From a virus, in IMG/VR virus record IMGVR_UViG_3300050821_006672, positions 45,476 to 109,475 of that record: 64,000 nt of DNA; one strand, given 5' to 3'. The notes below the pieces were generated by a model. The model had not been told where the DNA came from and did no database searches. It saw only the letters and a list, made by a program, of their open reading frames with translations. Positions 40,960 through 49,197 of this stretch are shown piece after piece. Position numbers and translations under genes: made by a program. Position 1 is the stretch's first letter. Every line of letters begins with the position of its first letter.

Positions 40960-42900
40960 ATGCCTACCATTCCGGCCTCCACACTCGTCGCGATCAATCC
41001 TAGCGTTGTCAGCGCTGGCGGCACGGCGCTCGACCTGTCGGGATTGATCCTTACCCGCAGTACTCGCGTTCCTATAGGTACGGTGGCGTCCTTCCCAATT
41101 GCGGCGGCAGCCTCGGCATATTTTGGCGCCACCGATCCGCTTGCAATTGGGGCTGGGGTGTACTTCTCGGGCTTTGATGGGTCCGATGCTAAGCCCGCAG
41201 CGATGCTCGTCGTTCAGTATCCTGCGTCTGCTGTATCTGCGTATCTGCGGGGCGGTAACATTTCAGGAATGTCTAACGTCTCCTTGCAGGCGTTGAGCGG
41301 ATCACTGAGCATAGTCGTAGACGGATATACTCGGACCAACGCCTCTATCTCGCTGTCCGGCGCCGCCAGCTTCTCGGCTGCGGCTACGATTATTGCGGGT
41401 GCTCTATCGGTCCCGACTATCGTAACGGGCATTACAGGCTCGATCGGCCCAGGCACGGCTTCCTTTACAGCCTCGATCTCGGGCCAGACGATGTACGTAA
41501 CTGCCGTAGCAGCTGGTACGATTGTTGATGGGGGTACGGTAGCCGGTTCTGGGGTTCTGGGTGGCACAATCATTACGGGCCAGCTATCGGGCGTAGCGGG
41601 TGGGGCAGGCACCTATGCGGTAAATCTCACCCAGGTCGCGGCCAGCGCAGCGATGACAGAAGCCTACGGGATATTTACGGCGTCTGTCGTCGGTGCCGGT
41701 GTAATCGCTATCGGGCAGACGGTCAGCGGTACGGGCGTGACCGCCAGTACAGAAATTACCCAGCTAGGAACCGGAACCGGGGGTACTGGCACTTACTATG
41801 TCGCACCATCGCAGACGGTACCCAGCCAAGCGATGACGATGACGGCGACGCCTATCACAGTGACTTACGATTCGGTCAGTGGTGGGTTCCTGTTTACGTC
41901 GGGAACTATGGGGTCAGAGGCTACCATAGCCTTCGCAACGGGCACTCTCGCCGCACCTTTGTTGCTTACCCAGTCTACAGGTGCAGTCCTCTCGCAGGGC
42001 GCGGAGCCGACTACGCCGGCAGCGTTCATGAGTTCGATCGTAAACCTGACCCAGAACTGGGCTACCTTCATGCTTCACTGGGACCCTGATGGCGGAACAG
42101 GCGGTGGAAACGTTCAGAAGCAGGCGTTTGCAGCTTGGAAGAATACTCAGAATAATCGCTTTGGCTTTGTGTGCTGGGATCAGGATTTGTCTCCGACCAC
42201 AACTGTTCCTGCAACGACCTCGCTAGGGAATATCTTACAGAATAACTCCGACTCGGGAACATGCCTAATCAATACCACAGACGTGCTCAAAGCATTCTTT
42301 GTCTGCGGTGCGGCGGCTAGCATCAATTTCCAAGGGTTGAATGGCCGTATTACGTTCGCCTTCAAGTGGCAAGCGGGATTGACTGCCGACGTAACCGACC
42401 CAACCGTTGCATCGAACTTGATTGCGAATGGTTACAACTACGGTGGCGCTTACGCGACTGCGGCTACGAACTTCACCTTCTTCTACAACGGACAGGTTAC
42501 AGGACCGTTCAAATGGTTTGATGCCTTCGTCAACCAGATTTGGCTTAGCAACGGAATGCAGCTTGCCTTGGTTAATCTGCTGACTCAGGTCAAGTCCGTG
42601 CCTTACAATTCCACAGGCAATGCGCAGATTGAGGCGGCTCTGTTGAGCATCATCAACCAGGCCCTTAACTTTGCTATGTTCGCGCCGGGCGTAGCTCTGT
42701 CGTCCTCGCAGATTGCGGCAGTTAATGCCCAAGCGGGAACTAACATTGCTACGACGCTACAGAACCGGGGCTGGTACTTGCAAATCCTGCCGGCCACTGC
42801 CCAGGTACGAGCGGCGCGCGGTACACCTCCGATGTCGTTTTGGTATTCGGATGCTGGATCGGTTCAAAAGATTAGCTTGTCTTCTATTGCGGTGCAGTAA
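40960..42900 (+). CDS. Tail sheath protein, DUF3383, with two inserted Gly/Thr modules
   Basis: 646 residues, ATG 40960. The N-terminal ~150 and C-terminal ~340 residues match DUF3383 contractile sheath proteins: YFGATDPLAIGAGVYFSGFD, later VQKQAFAAWKNTQNNRFGFV and NRGWYLQILPATAQVRAARG. Residues ~157-297 are two copies of the dispersed module (GQTVSGTGVTASTEITQLGT, GTYYVAPSQTV) placed after the first beta domain, where sheaths commonly carry variable surface insertions. The sheath contracts to drive the tube through the envelope. Confidence 0.9.
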   Translation: MPTIPASTLVAINPSVVSAGGTALDLSGLILTRSTRVPIGTVASFPIAAAASAYFGATDPLAIGAGVYFSGFDGSDAKPAAMLVVQYPASAVSAYLRGGNISGMSNVSLQALSGSLSIVVDGYTRTNASISLSGAASFSAAATIIAGALSVPTIVTGITGSIGPGTASFTASISGQTMYVTAVAAGTIVDGGTVAGSGVLGGTIITGQLSGVAGGAGTYAVNLTQVAASAAMTEAYGIFTASVVGAGVIAIGQTVSGTGVTASTEITQLGTGTGGTGTYYVAPSQTVPSQAMTMTATPITVTYDSVSGGFLFTSGTMGSEATIAFATGTLAAPLLLTQSTGAVLSQGAEPTTPAAFMSSIVNLTQNWATFMLHWDPDGGTGGGNVQKQAFAAWKNTQNNRFGFVCWDQDLSPTTTVPATTSLGNILQNNSDSGTCLINTTDVLKAFFVCGAAASINFQGLNGRITFAFKWQAGLTADVTDPTVASNLIANGYNYGGAYATAATNFTFFYNGQVTGPFKWFDAFVNQIWLSNGMQLALVNLLTQVKSVPYNSTGNAQIEAALLSIINQALNFAMFAPGVALSSSQIAAVNAQAGTNIATTLQNRGWYLQILPATAQVRAARGTPPMSFWYSDAGSVQKISLSSIAVQ

Positions 42901-42941
42901 GGATAACGTATGGTAATTTTGAAATACAGGGGGGAGGGGAG

Positions 42942-43406
42942 ATGGAAAACAAGGTATTGGGTAATGCTAAGCAAGCCGGTAAGGATTATTTTTGCGATAG
43001 TCCAAATTCTAGCTACGCAACGGCCGAACGCGCCGCTCGCAAGAGATACACAGTTCTCATTGAGCGAGAACTTTTTGTGGAGGGCTGGAATCAGGCGTTT
43101 TGGGATGAGCAGGAGCGCGTACTGAAGGAGAGTACAAATATGCAAGGTCGATGGGGCGGTAGAGCTTCTAATAAATCGGGCGGGAGGGACGGCGGTCCTG
43201 GAAGCGGTCCTCGCGAAAAGACTGCTGCGGACCCTGTGCCAAAACTCGACGTTCTAGAAAACAAATACATGAATGCCCTCTCAAATTACAGGCTGCTTAA
43301 AGTAAAAGCCGAATACGACCGTTCCGTTGCGCCAAAACTAATTAAGGCCGAACAGCAGATGAACGCCGCTAAATCTGCATTTGAGGCAGAAAAGACAAAA
43401 CGGTAG
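42942..43406 (+). CDS. Unknown charged protein
   Basis: 154 residues, ATG 42942 with GGGGAGGGGAG upstream. N-terminal helical part (ATAERAARKRYTVLIERELF), a Gly/Arg-rich linker (GGRDGGPGSGPREK), then a coiled coil (NYRLLKVKAEYDRSVAPKLI). No known family. Begins the small insert between sheath and tube. Confidence 0.5.
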   Translation: MENKVLGNAKQAGKDYFCDSPNSSYATAERAARKRYTVLIERELFVEGWNQAFWDEQERVLKESTNMQGRWGGRASNKSGGRDGGPGSGPREKTAADPVPKLDVLENKYMNALSNYRLLKVKAEYDRSVAPKLIKAEQQMNAAKSAFEAEKTKR

Positions 43407-43410
43407 TCTG

Positions 43411-43602
43411 TTGGCACGCAAGGAAAACGACTGCTCTCCTGAAACCGACGAGCTAATCAAAGAGTTCTGTCGAGAGAACGACGTTGGGAAAATGGCGGGA
43501 TGTCCTAAGTGCGGTATGACAGGAAAAGATTTGACGCTGTGCTTCCTTTGCTTGCATGAATATTGTCCGATAAGGGAGTGGAGAAATGCTAAAGGTTCCT
43601 GA
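43411..43602 (+). CDS. Small zinc-ribbon protein
   Basis: 63 residues from TTG 43411, chosen because the frame upstream overlaps the preceding gene. CPKCGMTG and LCFLCLHEYC give a four-cysteine zinc knuckle. Acidic N-terminal helix. It overlaps the next gene by 17 bp. Unknown partner. Confidence 0.45.
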   Translation: MARKENDCSPETDELIKEFCRENDVGKMAGCPKCGMTGKDLTLCFLCLHEYCPIREWRNAKGS

Positions 43603-43906
43603 CAAGCAATGGCGTAATTGGGGCGAGCGTATTCTTGCTGGCGAGCACTTGGAAGAGGAAATGCAGAACGCAGGCGTTCTCCCAAACGCCAATACGCCGC
43701 TCCCGCCGACGAATGCGACAATTCATATTCTTGGGGGTGAAAGCGGATATGGTACTCCCGAACGGGAGTTTCTCACGATTTGTGGAGTTACTTGGAAAGC
43801 GCGAGAAGATACCGGCGAACACAAGCACGTTATGCAAAGCGAGCCCCATTGGTTTAAGCACGTCAACTGTGCTAGCTGCCGTCGCTTATACGGCTTGGAG
43901 CTATGA
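43586..43906 (+). CDS. Unknown protein
   Basis: 106 residues, ATG 43586 (ATAAGGGAGTGG upstream). The C-terminal part has PHWFKHVNCASCRRLYG with a CxxC pair. Mixed fold, no recognised family. Its stop is followed at once by the TTG of the ParA-like gene. Confidence 0.5.
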   Translation: MLKVPDKQWRNWGERILAGEHLEEEMQNAGVLPNANTPLPPTNATIHILGGESGYGTPEREFLTICGVTWKAREDTGEHKHVMQSEPHWFKHVNCASCRRLYGLEL

Positions 43907-44824
43907 TTGAATGGGCCTCATCTCGTTTTATCGCGAGGCAAGCATAACGTTGTCAAGTACAACGACCAATACTACGTCGTCCCGCAGCGTTATGGCACGT
44001 TGCACCTCGACGTAGTTCAAGACCGCTGCCGCCCAAACATAATCTGCGTCGGTACTCTCAACGAAGCCTTAGCACATCTAGGAGATAAAGTGACAATACC
44101 TGTTATTTTTGTAGTAGGTGCCGACAAAGGCGGAACGGGAAAGACCACGCTATGCCGCGTCCTTCTCGATTGGTTGGACGAGCATCTTCCTCCAGGCAGC
44201 ATCCTTCGCACGTTTGATACGCAGCTTCCTCTAGGCAACCTCAAGCGCTTCCGATCCGGCGTCGATGTTGTAAATATCAACGATGTTGAGGATCAAATGA
44301 AGGTCTTCGATAATGTCGAGGACGCGCAGGCGACCGTTGTAGACGTTTGCGCCGGCAATCTGTTCTCTATCTTGGAAACCTTAGACAAGGCTGGACTGCT
44401 AAAGGACATCGCTTCGGGCGCAGTACGAATGGTCGTTATGCATGTGGTTGGTCCTAACATCGCCTCGATGGAAGAGATTGGCGAGGTAATGGCTAGGATT
44501 GGTGGCGGCGCGGTTCGCCCTGTCCTAATCAAAAACCACTACACCAAGACTAAGTTCAAGGTTGCTGAAGACCCGCGCTATGCTGAGGCCCTACGCCTCG
44601 CCGCTCCCGGAACGATCAACGTCCCGCAGCTTGCATCCGAGGCGATGGAAGAGATCGAGATGCAGGGCGTTGGGTTCGCGCAGTTCATTAAGGGGCTCGA
44701 TGTAAACAATCAGCCCTTGCCGAAGCGCAATTCGCGTATGCTGGTAGGTTACACAGCCCAGTGGCTACAGAGTGTGTGGGGTGAGTTCGATCGTGTCAAC
44801 ATTGCAAATGTCTTCTCAAGTTAG
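43907..44824 (+). CDS. ParA/MinD-like ATPase with N-terminal HNxVxY module
   Basis: 305 residues from TTG 43907. VVGADKGGTGKTTLCRVLLD (70-89) is a deviant Walker A with signature Lys74 and P-loop Lys79, the mark of SIMIBI ParA/MinD ATPases; D104 in RTFDTQLPL suits the A' strand. Residues 1-60 (PHLVLSRGKHNVVKYNDQYY and VVPQRYG) match the C-terminus of the glycosyltransferase-like protein at 33855. No ParB partner is seen nearby. Its location between sheath and tube genes suggests cargo, perhaps for partition, localisation or a moron function. Confidence 0.78.
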   Translation: MNGPHLVLSRGKHNVVKYNDQYYVVPQRYGTLHLDVVQDRCRPNIICVGTLNEALAHLGDKVTIPVIFVVGADKGGTGKTTLCRVLLDWLDEHLPPGSILRTFDTQLPLGNLKRFRSGVDVVNINDVEDQMKVFDNVEDAQATVVDVCAGNLFSILETLDKAGLLKDIASGAVRMVVMHVVGPNIASMEEIGEVMARIGGGAVRPVLIKNHYTKTKFKVAEDPRYAEALRLAAPGTINVPQLASEAMEEIEMQGVGFAQFIKGLDVNNQPLPKRNSRMLVGYTAQWLQSVWGEFDRVNIANVFSS

Positions 44825-44932
44825 AAATGGCCGGTGACGGGGTCGCGAGGCCGCGGCAGGAGCCAGATCGATATGCAGTGCTGCATAATAACGCCACCCG
44901 CTGCATGTTGAAGACGAAAAGGACTAAGTACA
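44825..44932 (+). other. Spacer with a small hairpin before the tube gene
   Basis: 108 bases without a gene. ATGCA-GTGC-TGCAT is a 5-bp hairpin with a 4-base loop just past the middle, and the sequence ends in an AAAAGGA ribosome site. Likely the 5' untranslated part of the tail-tube message. No promoter box of the TATGAT family is present. Confidence 0.3.
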
Positions 44933-45364
44933 ATGGCTAGTATCACAGACGCAAACGCGCAAATCCTGATATCGATCCCCTCCCTGTTCCCTGTCCCACA
45001 GAACCTTCAAGGGTTTGCGGTGGAGGACATATTCGACGTCGATCCTATCGAGCCCGTCGAGACGCTGATGGGAGTGGATGGCATCCTTTCGGCAGGGTTC
45101 GTGTTCGTACCTATCAACCAGACCTTTGCTTTACAGGCCGACTCGCCCTCGATCGTGATCTTCGATACGTGGTGGACGGCAATGCAGATCGTCAAGGATG
45201 TGTACTTTGCGTCGGCTACCATCCTCCTGCCCGGTCTCAGCAAGAAGTGGGCGATGAATCAGGGAGTGCTGACAAACTATAAGCCAATGCCTGATGCTAA
45301 GAAGGTATTACAACCTCAACGCTTTCGGATTACATGGCAGTCCGCCCTCCCCGCGGTCGCATAA
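44933..45364 (+). CDS. Tail tube protein
   Basis: 143 residues with AAAAGGA before ATG 44933. Composition and layout match phage tube proteins: FPVPQNLQGFAVEDIFDVDP, GVDGILSAGFVFVPINQTFA, FDTWWTAMQIVKDVYFASAT and a closing FRITWQSALPAVA. Tube subunits stack as hexameric rings inside the sheath. Position after the sheath and before the chaperone and tape measure is canonical. Confidence 0.82.
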   Translation: MASITDANAQILISIPSLFPVPQNLQGFAVEDIFDVDPIEPVETLMGVDGILSAGFVFVPINQTFALQADSPSIVIFDTWWTAMQIVKDVYFASATILLPGLSKKWAMNQGVLTNYKPMPDAKKVLQPQRFRITWQSALPAVA

Positions 45365-45534
45365 GGTCCAAATACCAGCCCTCACGAAAAAAGGATACGT
45401 TGTCCCCCGAGAAGCGCCAGCAGGTTGACCGCGCTCGACATTGGCTGCTTAGGGCTTGGGAAGAAGGCGACGAGAACTTGATAGCAAGCGCGACAATCCT
45501 ACTACAGAAACTGATACGAGGTGACGGTGCGTAA
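45334..45534 (+). CDS. Small basic protein between tube and chaperone
   Basis: 66 residues, ATG 45334, overlapping the tube gene end by 31 bp and the next start by up to 14 bp. Basic N-terminus (RPPRGRIRSKYQPSRKKDTL) and a helical C-terminus (QVDRARHWLLRAWEEGDENL). Unknown function. May help tube polymerisation by position, but nothing in sequence proves it. Confidence 0.45.
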   Translation: MAVRPPRGRIRSKYQPSRKKDTLSPEKRQQVDRARHWLLRAWEEGDENLIASATILLQKLIRGDGA

Positions 45535-45988
45535 AACAACGTTCGTTCAAATCTCACAAGAAGAAGGCAATCGTGACTCAGGAAAGATATTCTTCATCAA
45601 GGAAATGCCAGCGCTACAAGCCGAGAAATGGGCGCTAAGGCTTATATTGGCATTGTCACGAGCGAACGTGGATATTCCCGATGACGTTGCTAACGCAGGT
45701 ATGGCGGGTGTCGCTACCTTGGGTTTGAAGATGCTGGGGCAGATGTCCTTTCCGGATGCGGAAAGTCTCCTAGACGAGATGATGTCATGCGTGCGCCATA
45801 TTCCCGATCCTAGCCGAGTTGAGGTTACTGTTCCGCTTATTATGCAGGGAGGTGACGGAGATACGATTGAGGAGATTACGACACTTACCAAGCTCCGATT
45901 GGAGGTGCTGCAATTGCACGCTGGTTTTTTTACCAGCGCACTCCAGTCGAATTTTGGGAAGCCGAGTTCGACGCCCCCCGTGGTCTAA
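45527..45988 (+). CDS. Tail assembly chaperone, zero-frame product (gpG-like)
   Basis: 153 residues from GTG 45527, six bases after a second in-frame GTG (45521), with GAGGTGA as ribosome site. Alpha-helical, with FFIKEMPALQAEKWALRLIL and an acidic C-terminal region typical of tail chaperones. The final codons are read as LHAGFFTSALQSNFG. Seven T residues at 45925-45931 allow slippage into the -1 frame, producing the longer gpGT-like protein listed separately. Chaperones of this type coat the tape measure during tube assembly. Confidence 0.72.
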   Translation: MRKTTFVQISQEEGNRDSGKIFFIKEMPALQAEKWALRLILALSRANVDIPDDVANAGMAGVATLGLKMLGQMSFPDAESLLDEMMSCVRHIPDPSRVEVTVPLIMQGGDGDTIEEITTLTKLRLEVLQLHAGFFTSALQSNFGKPSSTPPVV

Positions 45989-46164
45989 AATCCTATATAA
46001 ACGTGCCCCGCAGTATTGCAGCAGTGGTTTCATCTGGAAAAGCGACATTGCACGAATGCTCGACGATCTACAGCGTCGAAGACGTATACGACCTGCTGGA
46101 GATTATTCTAGTGGATGCCCATAACAAATACGTATGCGAAAAGCAGGCGAGGACCAGACTATGA
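45527..46164 (+). CDS. Tail assembly chaperone frameshift product (gpGT-like)
   Basis: After the slippery TTTTTTT (45925-45931, zero-frame T TTT TTT) the -1 frame stays open to a stop at 46162-46164 and encodes FYQRTPVEFWEAEFDAPRG and later VEDVYDLLEIILVDAHNKY. The RTPVEFW segment is a typical T-part of gpGT proteins. The -1 frame stop overlaps the tape-measure ATG (ATGA), which supports coupling. The pattern is the classical programmed -1 frameshift between chaperone genes. Slippage frequency is unknown. Confidence 0.72.
45925..45931 (+). promoter_or_regulatory. Programmed -1 frameshift slippery site
   Basis: A run of seven T residues positioned in the zero frame as T TTT TTT, which fits the X XXY YYZ rule for -1 slippage. 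It lies near the 3' end of the chaperone gene at the point where the -1 frame continues for a further ~78 codons. A downstream stimulatory structure was not identified. Confidence 0.7.
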
Positions 46165-47648
46165 CTCTCGACCAGCTCGTCATCGAACTGATTTTGGACC
46201 CAAAGAAGCTAACGCGTGGGCAGCAGCAGGCTATTGCGTCCTTCAAACAAACCCAAGAACAGTCAAAGAAGATCGCCGAGTCGATCGAGGAAGCCGGCAA
46301 GCGCATCATCGATGTCCTCTACAAGATACGTAGTCAATTCATTTCATTTACTGCAGCGGCTTTAGAGGCGTCGGGCGTTGAGCAATTCTTTTCGAACATC
46401 GTTAAGTCCAACGCCGATCTTGGCCGTCTAGCTCGCTCACTGGGCCTTACAGTCGAGGAAATGTCTCAGTGGCGGATAGCCATTAAGCTTTCGGGTGGGG
46501 CCGCTGAGGATGCGGATCAGGCCATTGGGAGCCTCGTAGATCAAATTCAATTGATGAGGATTGATCCAACCCAGGCTACCCACCTGTTGACGTTCCTACG
46601 CGCTCTATCGGGGGCCTCGGGGGTTTCCTTTGCGAAGGAATTGCAGGATGTACAAGAAGGCAAGGTCAACGCTCTTACAAACCTGATTCTTAAGATCGCT
46701 CAAGCCGGGGGAGGTCGTAACGTCGCACAGATGACGACGTTCTTCCGACAGATGGGATTTCCCCCTGGATTTATACAAGCCCTTACTCAGGGTGAAGGTG
46801 CGCTTCGACGATATCTTGACCAAGCAGCGAGGTTGCGTCCACAGACAGAGAGCGACATCAGGATATCGCGCGAGTTCGAAGCATCATGGGATCGCATATC
46901 GACTGCCATGATCCGCTTTGGCGAGGTGCTCGTTATTCAGGTAGCTCCTAAGCTCGCTTCATTCTTTGACTGGCTGTTGGATAAAGTCCACATTGTAGGT
47001 GGGGTAATCGTTGGTAGCGGTCTCGGCGCTTTGATTGGCTCGGTTGTTCCTGGTGTGGGAACTGTAGCGGGCGGCGTTATTGGCGGTCTGATGGGAGGGG
47101 CAGTTGGTGCGTTGCCGGCAATGCGCGGCGGCGGTCTAAACCAGGATTTCCTGCGACGCCTCGACGAAGCTCGTAAGGCGATGCCTTCGGGTATGTCTTT
47201 TTCGATAGGTAGTGGCTTTCGTACTTACGAGGAACAATCGCGTCTCTATGCTAATCGCGGTTCTAACCCCTATCCCGTGGCTCGCCCCGGAACCTCTGCG
47301 CATGAGAGCGGATTGGCTGCCGATCTCAAGTTTAGTTCGCCCGCCGCAGAAGCCTGGTTCCGCTCCCATATGGGACAGTTTGGTATCGGGGCTCCGGTCG
47401 CCAATGACCCCGTTCATTTTGAGCTGGCCAAGAAATACGCAGCTATGGCGGGGGCCGCTTCCTCGATGTCGGCAGCAACCGGACGTACGACAAACAATAA
47501 CGCGTCGTCTGAGGTCAATATTGGCTCTGTCAACTTTAATGGCACTAACATTAGAGATGCGCGAGGCGCCGCTCAGGAGTTTGGCCCATTCTTGACTGCA
47601 CAGCAGCGTCGTGCGTTGGGGATAGCCGCAAATGGCGGATCAAATTAA
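46161..47648 (+). CDS. Tape measure protein with M15 peptidase-like domain
   Basis: 495 residues, ATG 46161, overlapping the -1 frame stop of the chaperone (an upstream ATG at 46134 is less likely). Long helical N-terminus, a glycine-rich membrane-like helix at ~276-318 (VGGVIVGSGLGALIGSVVPG), then a VanY/M15-type Zn peptidase: SGFRTYEEQSRLY (351-363), SAHESGLAAD with H381 and D388, and DPVHFE with H419. These are the three zinc ligands of D,D-carboxypeptidase folds. Tape measures set tail length. The peptidase would open peptidoglycan during ejection. 495 residues is short for a myophage tape measure, so the tail is probably short. Confidence 0.82.
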   Translation: MTLDQLVIELILDPKKLTRGQQQAIASFKQTQEQSKKIAESIEEAGKRIIDVLYKIRSQFISFTAAALEASGVEQFFSNIVKSNADLGRLARSLGLTVEEMSQWRIAIKLSGGAAEDADQAIGSLVDQIQLMRIDPTQATHLLTFLRALSGASGVSFAKELQDVQEGKVNALTNLILKIAQAGGGRNVAQMTTFFRQMGFPPGFIQALTQGEGALRRYLDQAARLRPQTESDIRISREFEASWDRISTAMIRFGEVLVIQVAPKLASFFDWLLDKVHIVGGVIVGSGLGALIGSVVPGVGTVAGGVIGGLMGGAVGALPAMRGGGLNQDFLRRLDEARKAMPSGMSFSIGSGFRTYEEQSRLYANRGSNPYPVARPGTSAHESGLAADLKFSSPAAEAWFRSHMGQFGIGAPVANDPVHFELAKKYAAMAGAASSMSAATGRTTNNNASSEVNIGSVNFNGTNIRDARGAAQEFGPFLTAQQRRALGIAANGGSN

Positions 47649-47657
47649 TGGTGGAGT

Positions 47658-47888
47658 GTGACTTTATCTAACACCGACCGTGCAAGGCTGCTTGCTGAGA
47701 CAGTTTTGAAGGTAGACGCAGAACTGCGAGAAGAGGAGCGTAAGACAATGGACTTCGCACTCGAACTCGAAGAGCTTGTCAAGGACTACCTAACCTGGAA
47801 CTCGACGGTTCCGGTTGAAGAGCGCCGCGCTGAGATCATCAAGACATTAGAACAACAGATTGAGTCGCTGAAAAATGGCGTTCCCTAA
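47658..47888 (+). CDS. Small coiled-coil protein
   Basis: 76 residues from GTG 47658 with GGTGGA upstream. Predicted helical hairpin (LLAETVLKVDAELREEERKT and EIIKTLEQQIESL). It overlaps the next gene by 14 bp. May be a small baseplate or chaperone-like factor. Family unknown. Confidence 0.45.
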   Translation: MTLSNTDRARLLAETVLKVDAELREEERKTMDFALELEELVKDYLTWNSTVPVEERRAEIIKTLEQQIESLKNGVP

Positions 47889-48609
47889 CGTCCCGTTCGT
47901 TCCTGGCGTGCCTGCGGTCCCGCGTCCGCCTGGGTTTGTGCAGAGTTCGCTGTCGTTGCTCGTCAACGATACGATCCAATCATTCCTTACCAACATCTAC
48001 GCGCTTCAGTGGGGCATTTGGAAAGACGGTAATCCCATCATCATTCCCAACAGTATCATCTCCCTGGATTTCAAAAAGGACTATACGATTTCGTCTTATC
48101 CGGTAGAAGGTGGATTCAATACGGGCGGAACGACTGCCGCTGGCTTCCAAAGCTACGATAAGGTACAGACGCCTTTCGAAGCGCGGGTGCGGATGTCCTT
48201 CAGCAGTGGCATCTCGCTTGGCCCATTTTTGCCCAGCATCTCTGGCATTCCCGGAACTGGCGCTGCGGGACGCGCTGCCTTCTTGAATACGCTCGAGGCG
48301 ATTGCAGGTGACCTTAACCTTTATGATGTAGTCACGCCTGAGAAGACTTACGAAAGCGCCAATATCCATCACTACGATTATCAACGTACTGCTGTCAATG
48401 GGGCTGGTATGATCGTTGTGGATGTTTGGCTTACGCAGGTCGTGCAGGTATCGACTACAGTGTTTTCCAATACACAAAACCCAGGCAGCGCAGATCCGAT
48501 TTCTGGTGGCCAGGTAGAGGCCAAGCCTCCAGGTTCGAACTTGCCCACGCCCCCATTGTTGGGTGCGATAGCAAATTCCCCCACACTTGCACGTAACAAC
48601 ATTTTTTGA
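47875..48609 (+). CDS. Baseplate-associated protein
   Basis: 244 residues, ATG 47875. Proline-rich start (FPNVPFVPGVPAVPRPPGF) then beta-rich sequence with GIWKDGNPIIIPNSIISLDF and an end NPGSADPISGGQVEAKPP. Position between tape measure and plug fits a hub- or plug-associated tail protein in DUF3383-type myophages. No enzyme motif visible. Confidence 0.6.
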   Translation: MAFPNVPFVPGVPAVPRPPGFVQSSLSLLVNDTIQSFLTNIYALQWGIWKDGNPIIIPNSIISLDFKKDYTISSYPVEGGFNTGGTTAAGFQSYDKVQTPFEARVRMSFSSGISLGPFLPSISGIPGTGAAGRAAFLNTLEAIAGDLNLYDVVTPEKTYESANIHHYDYQRTAVNGAGMIVVDVWLTQVVQVSTTVFSNTQNPGSADPISGGQVEAKPPGSNLPTPPLLGAIANSPTLARNNIF

Positions 48610-48619
48610 GGGAGGTAGG

Positions 48620-49195
48620 ATGCATCTAATCCTTATTGTGGCAGTTCTCTTCTTGTCCTCCAGCGCAGCCGAAGCAAAGCGGCATCACCAACATCATCAT
48701 TTGCACAAGCAATCCCAGAAGCCCAAACCGCGAAGACACGTACCTGTAATTAAACACGCACAGCACGATGTGGACGAGCTTCACGATTCGCCTGAGCCCC
48801 AACCCTTGATTGAGACTGCGCGGCAATTCCTTGGAGGCAATCCTACGGGTTGGGCTCATCAGTGGTGTGGTGCGTTTTTGCGGCTTATTGTGAGGTCTGT
48901 GGGGTTGCCAGATTTGCCCGATGGGAATGCCGCAATTGCCTGGGCACGTTACGGGCGCGCAAGCGAGCCAAAGCCCGGGGCTATATTGGTTTACCCGCAC
49001 CATGTGGCCTTGATTACAAAAGTTCTTGATATGAAGAAGGTTGTCGCAATTAGTGGTAATGACTGGGATGCAAACCATCGTCCGAGGGTTCTAGAGCGTG
49101 CGCGGTCTCTTGCGGGCGCTGTGGCTGTTCGGGAGGTAATAGTAGCAGTGTTGCGTCGATTTGAGTTAGCTCCAGCTTTCACATTCCGTGCATAA
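48620..49195 (+). CDS. Exported NlpC/P60-like peptidoglycan hydrolase (TIGR02594-like)
   Basis: 191 residues, ATG 48620 with GGGAGGTAGG upstream. Residues 1-19 are a Sec signal peptide (LILIVAVLFLSSSAAEA) followed by a His-rich linker (RHHQHHHLHK). The catalytic domain has Cys83 in HQWCGAFLR, His127/128 in YPHHVALI and N147 in ISGND, matching TIGR02594-type cysteine amidases. The signal peptide would carry it to the periplasm, so it may serve as a secreted lysis factor or a tail-associated hydrolase. Confidence 0.72.
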   Translation: MHLILIVAVLFLSSSAAEAKRHHQHHHLHKQSQKPKPRRHVPVIKHAQHDVDELHDSPEPQPLIETARQFLGGNPTGWAHQWCGAFLRLIVRSVGLPDLPDGNAAIAWARYGRASEPKPGAILVYPHHVALITKVLDMKKVVAISGNDWDANHRPRVLERARSLAGAVAVREVIVAVLRRFELAPAFTFRA

Positions 49196-49197
49196 AA

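Noticed and set aside
47980-48477. 165-codon minus-strand frame in the baseplate region
   Set aside because: Antisense to a coherent + gene, without motif or start signals.
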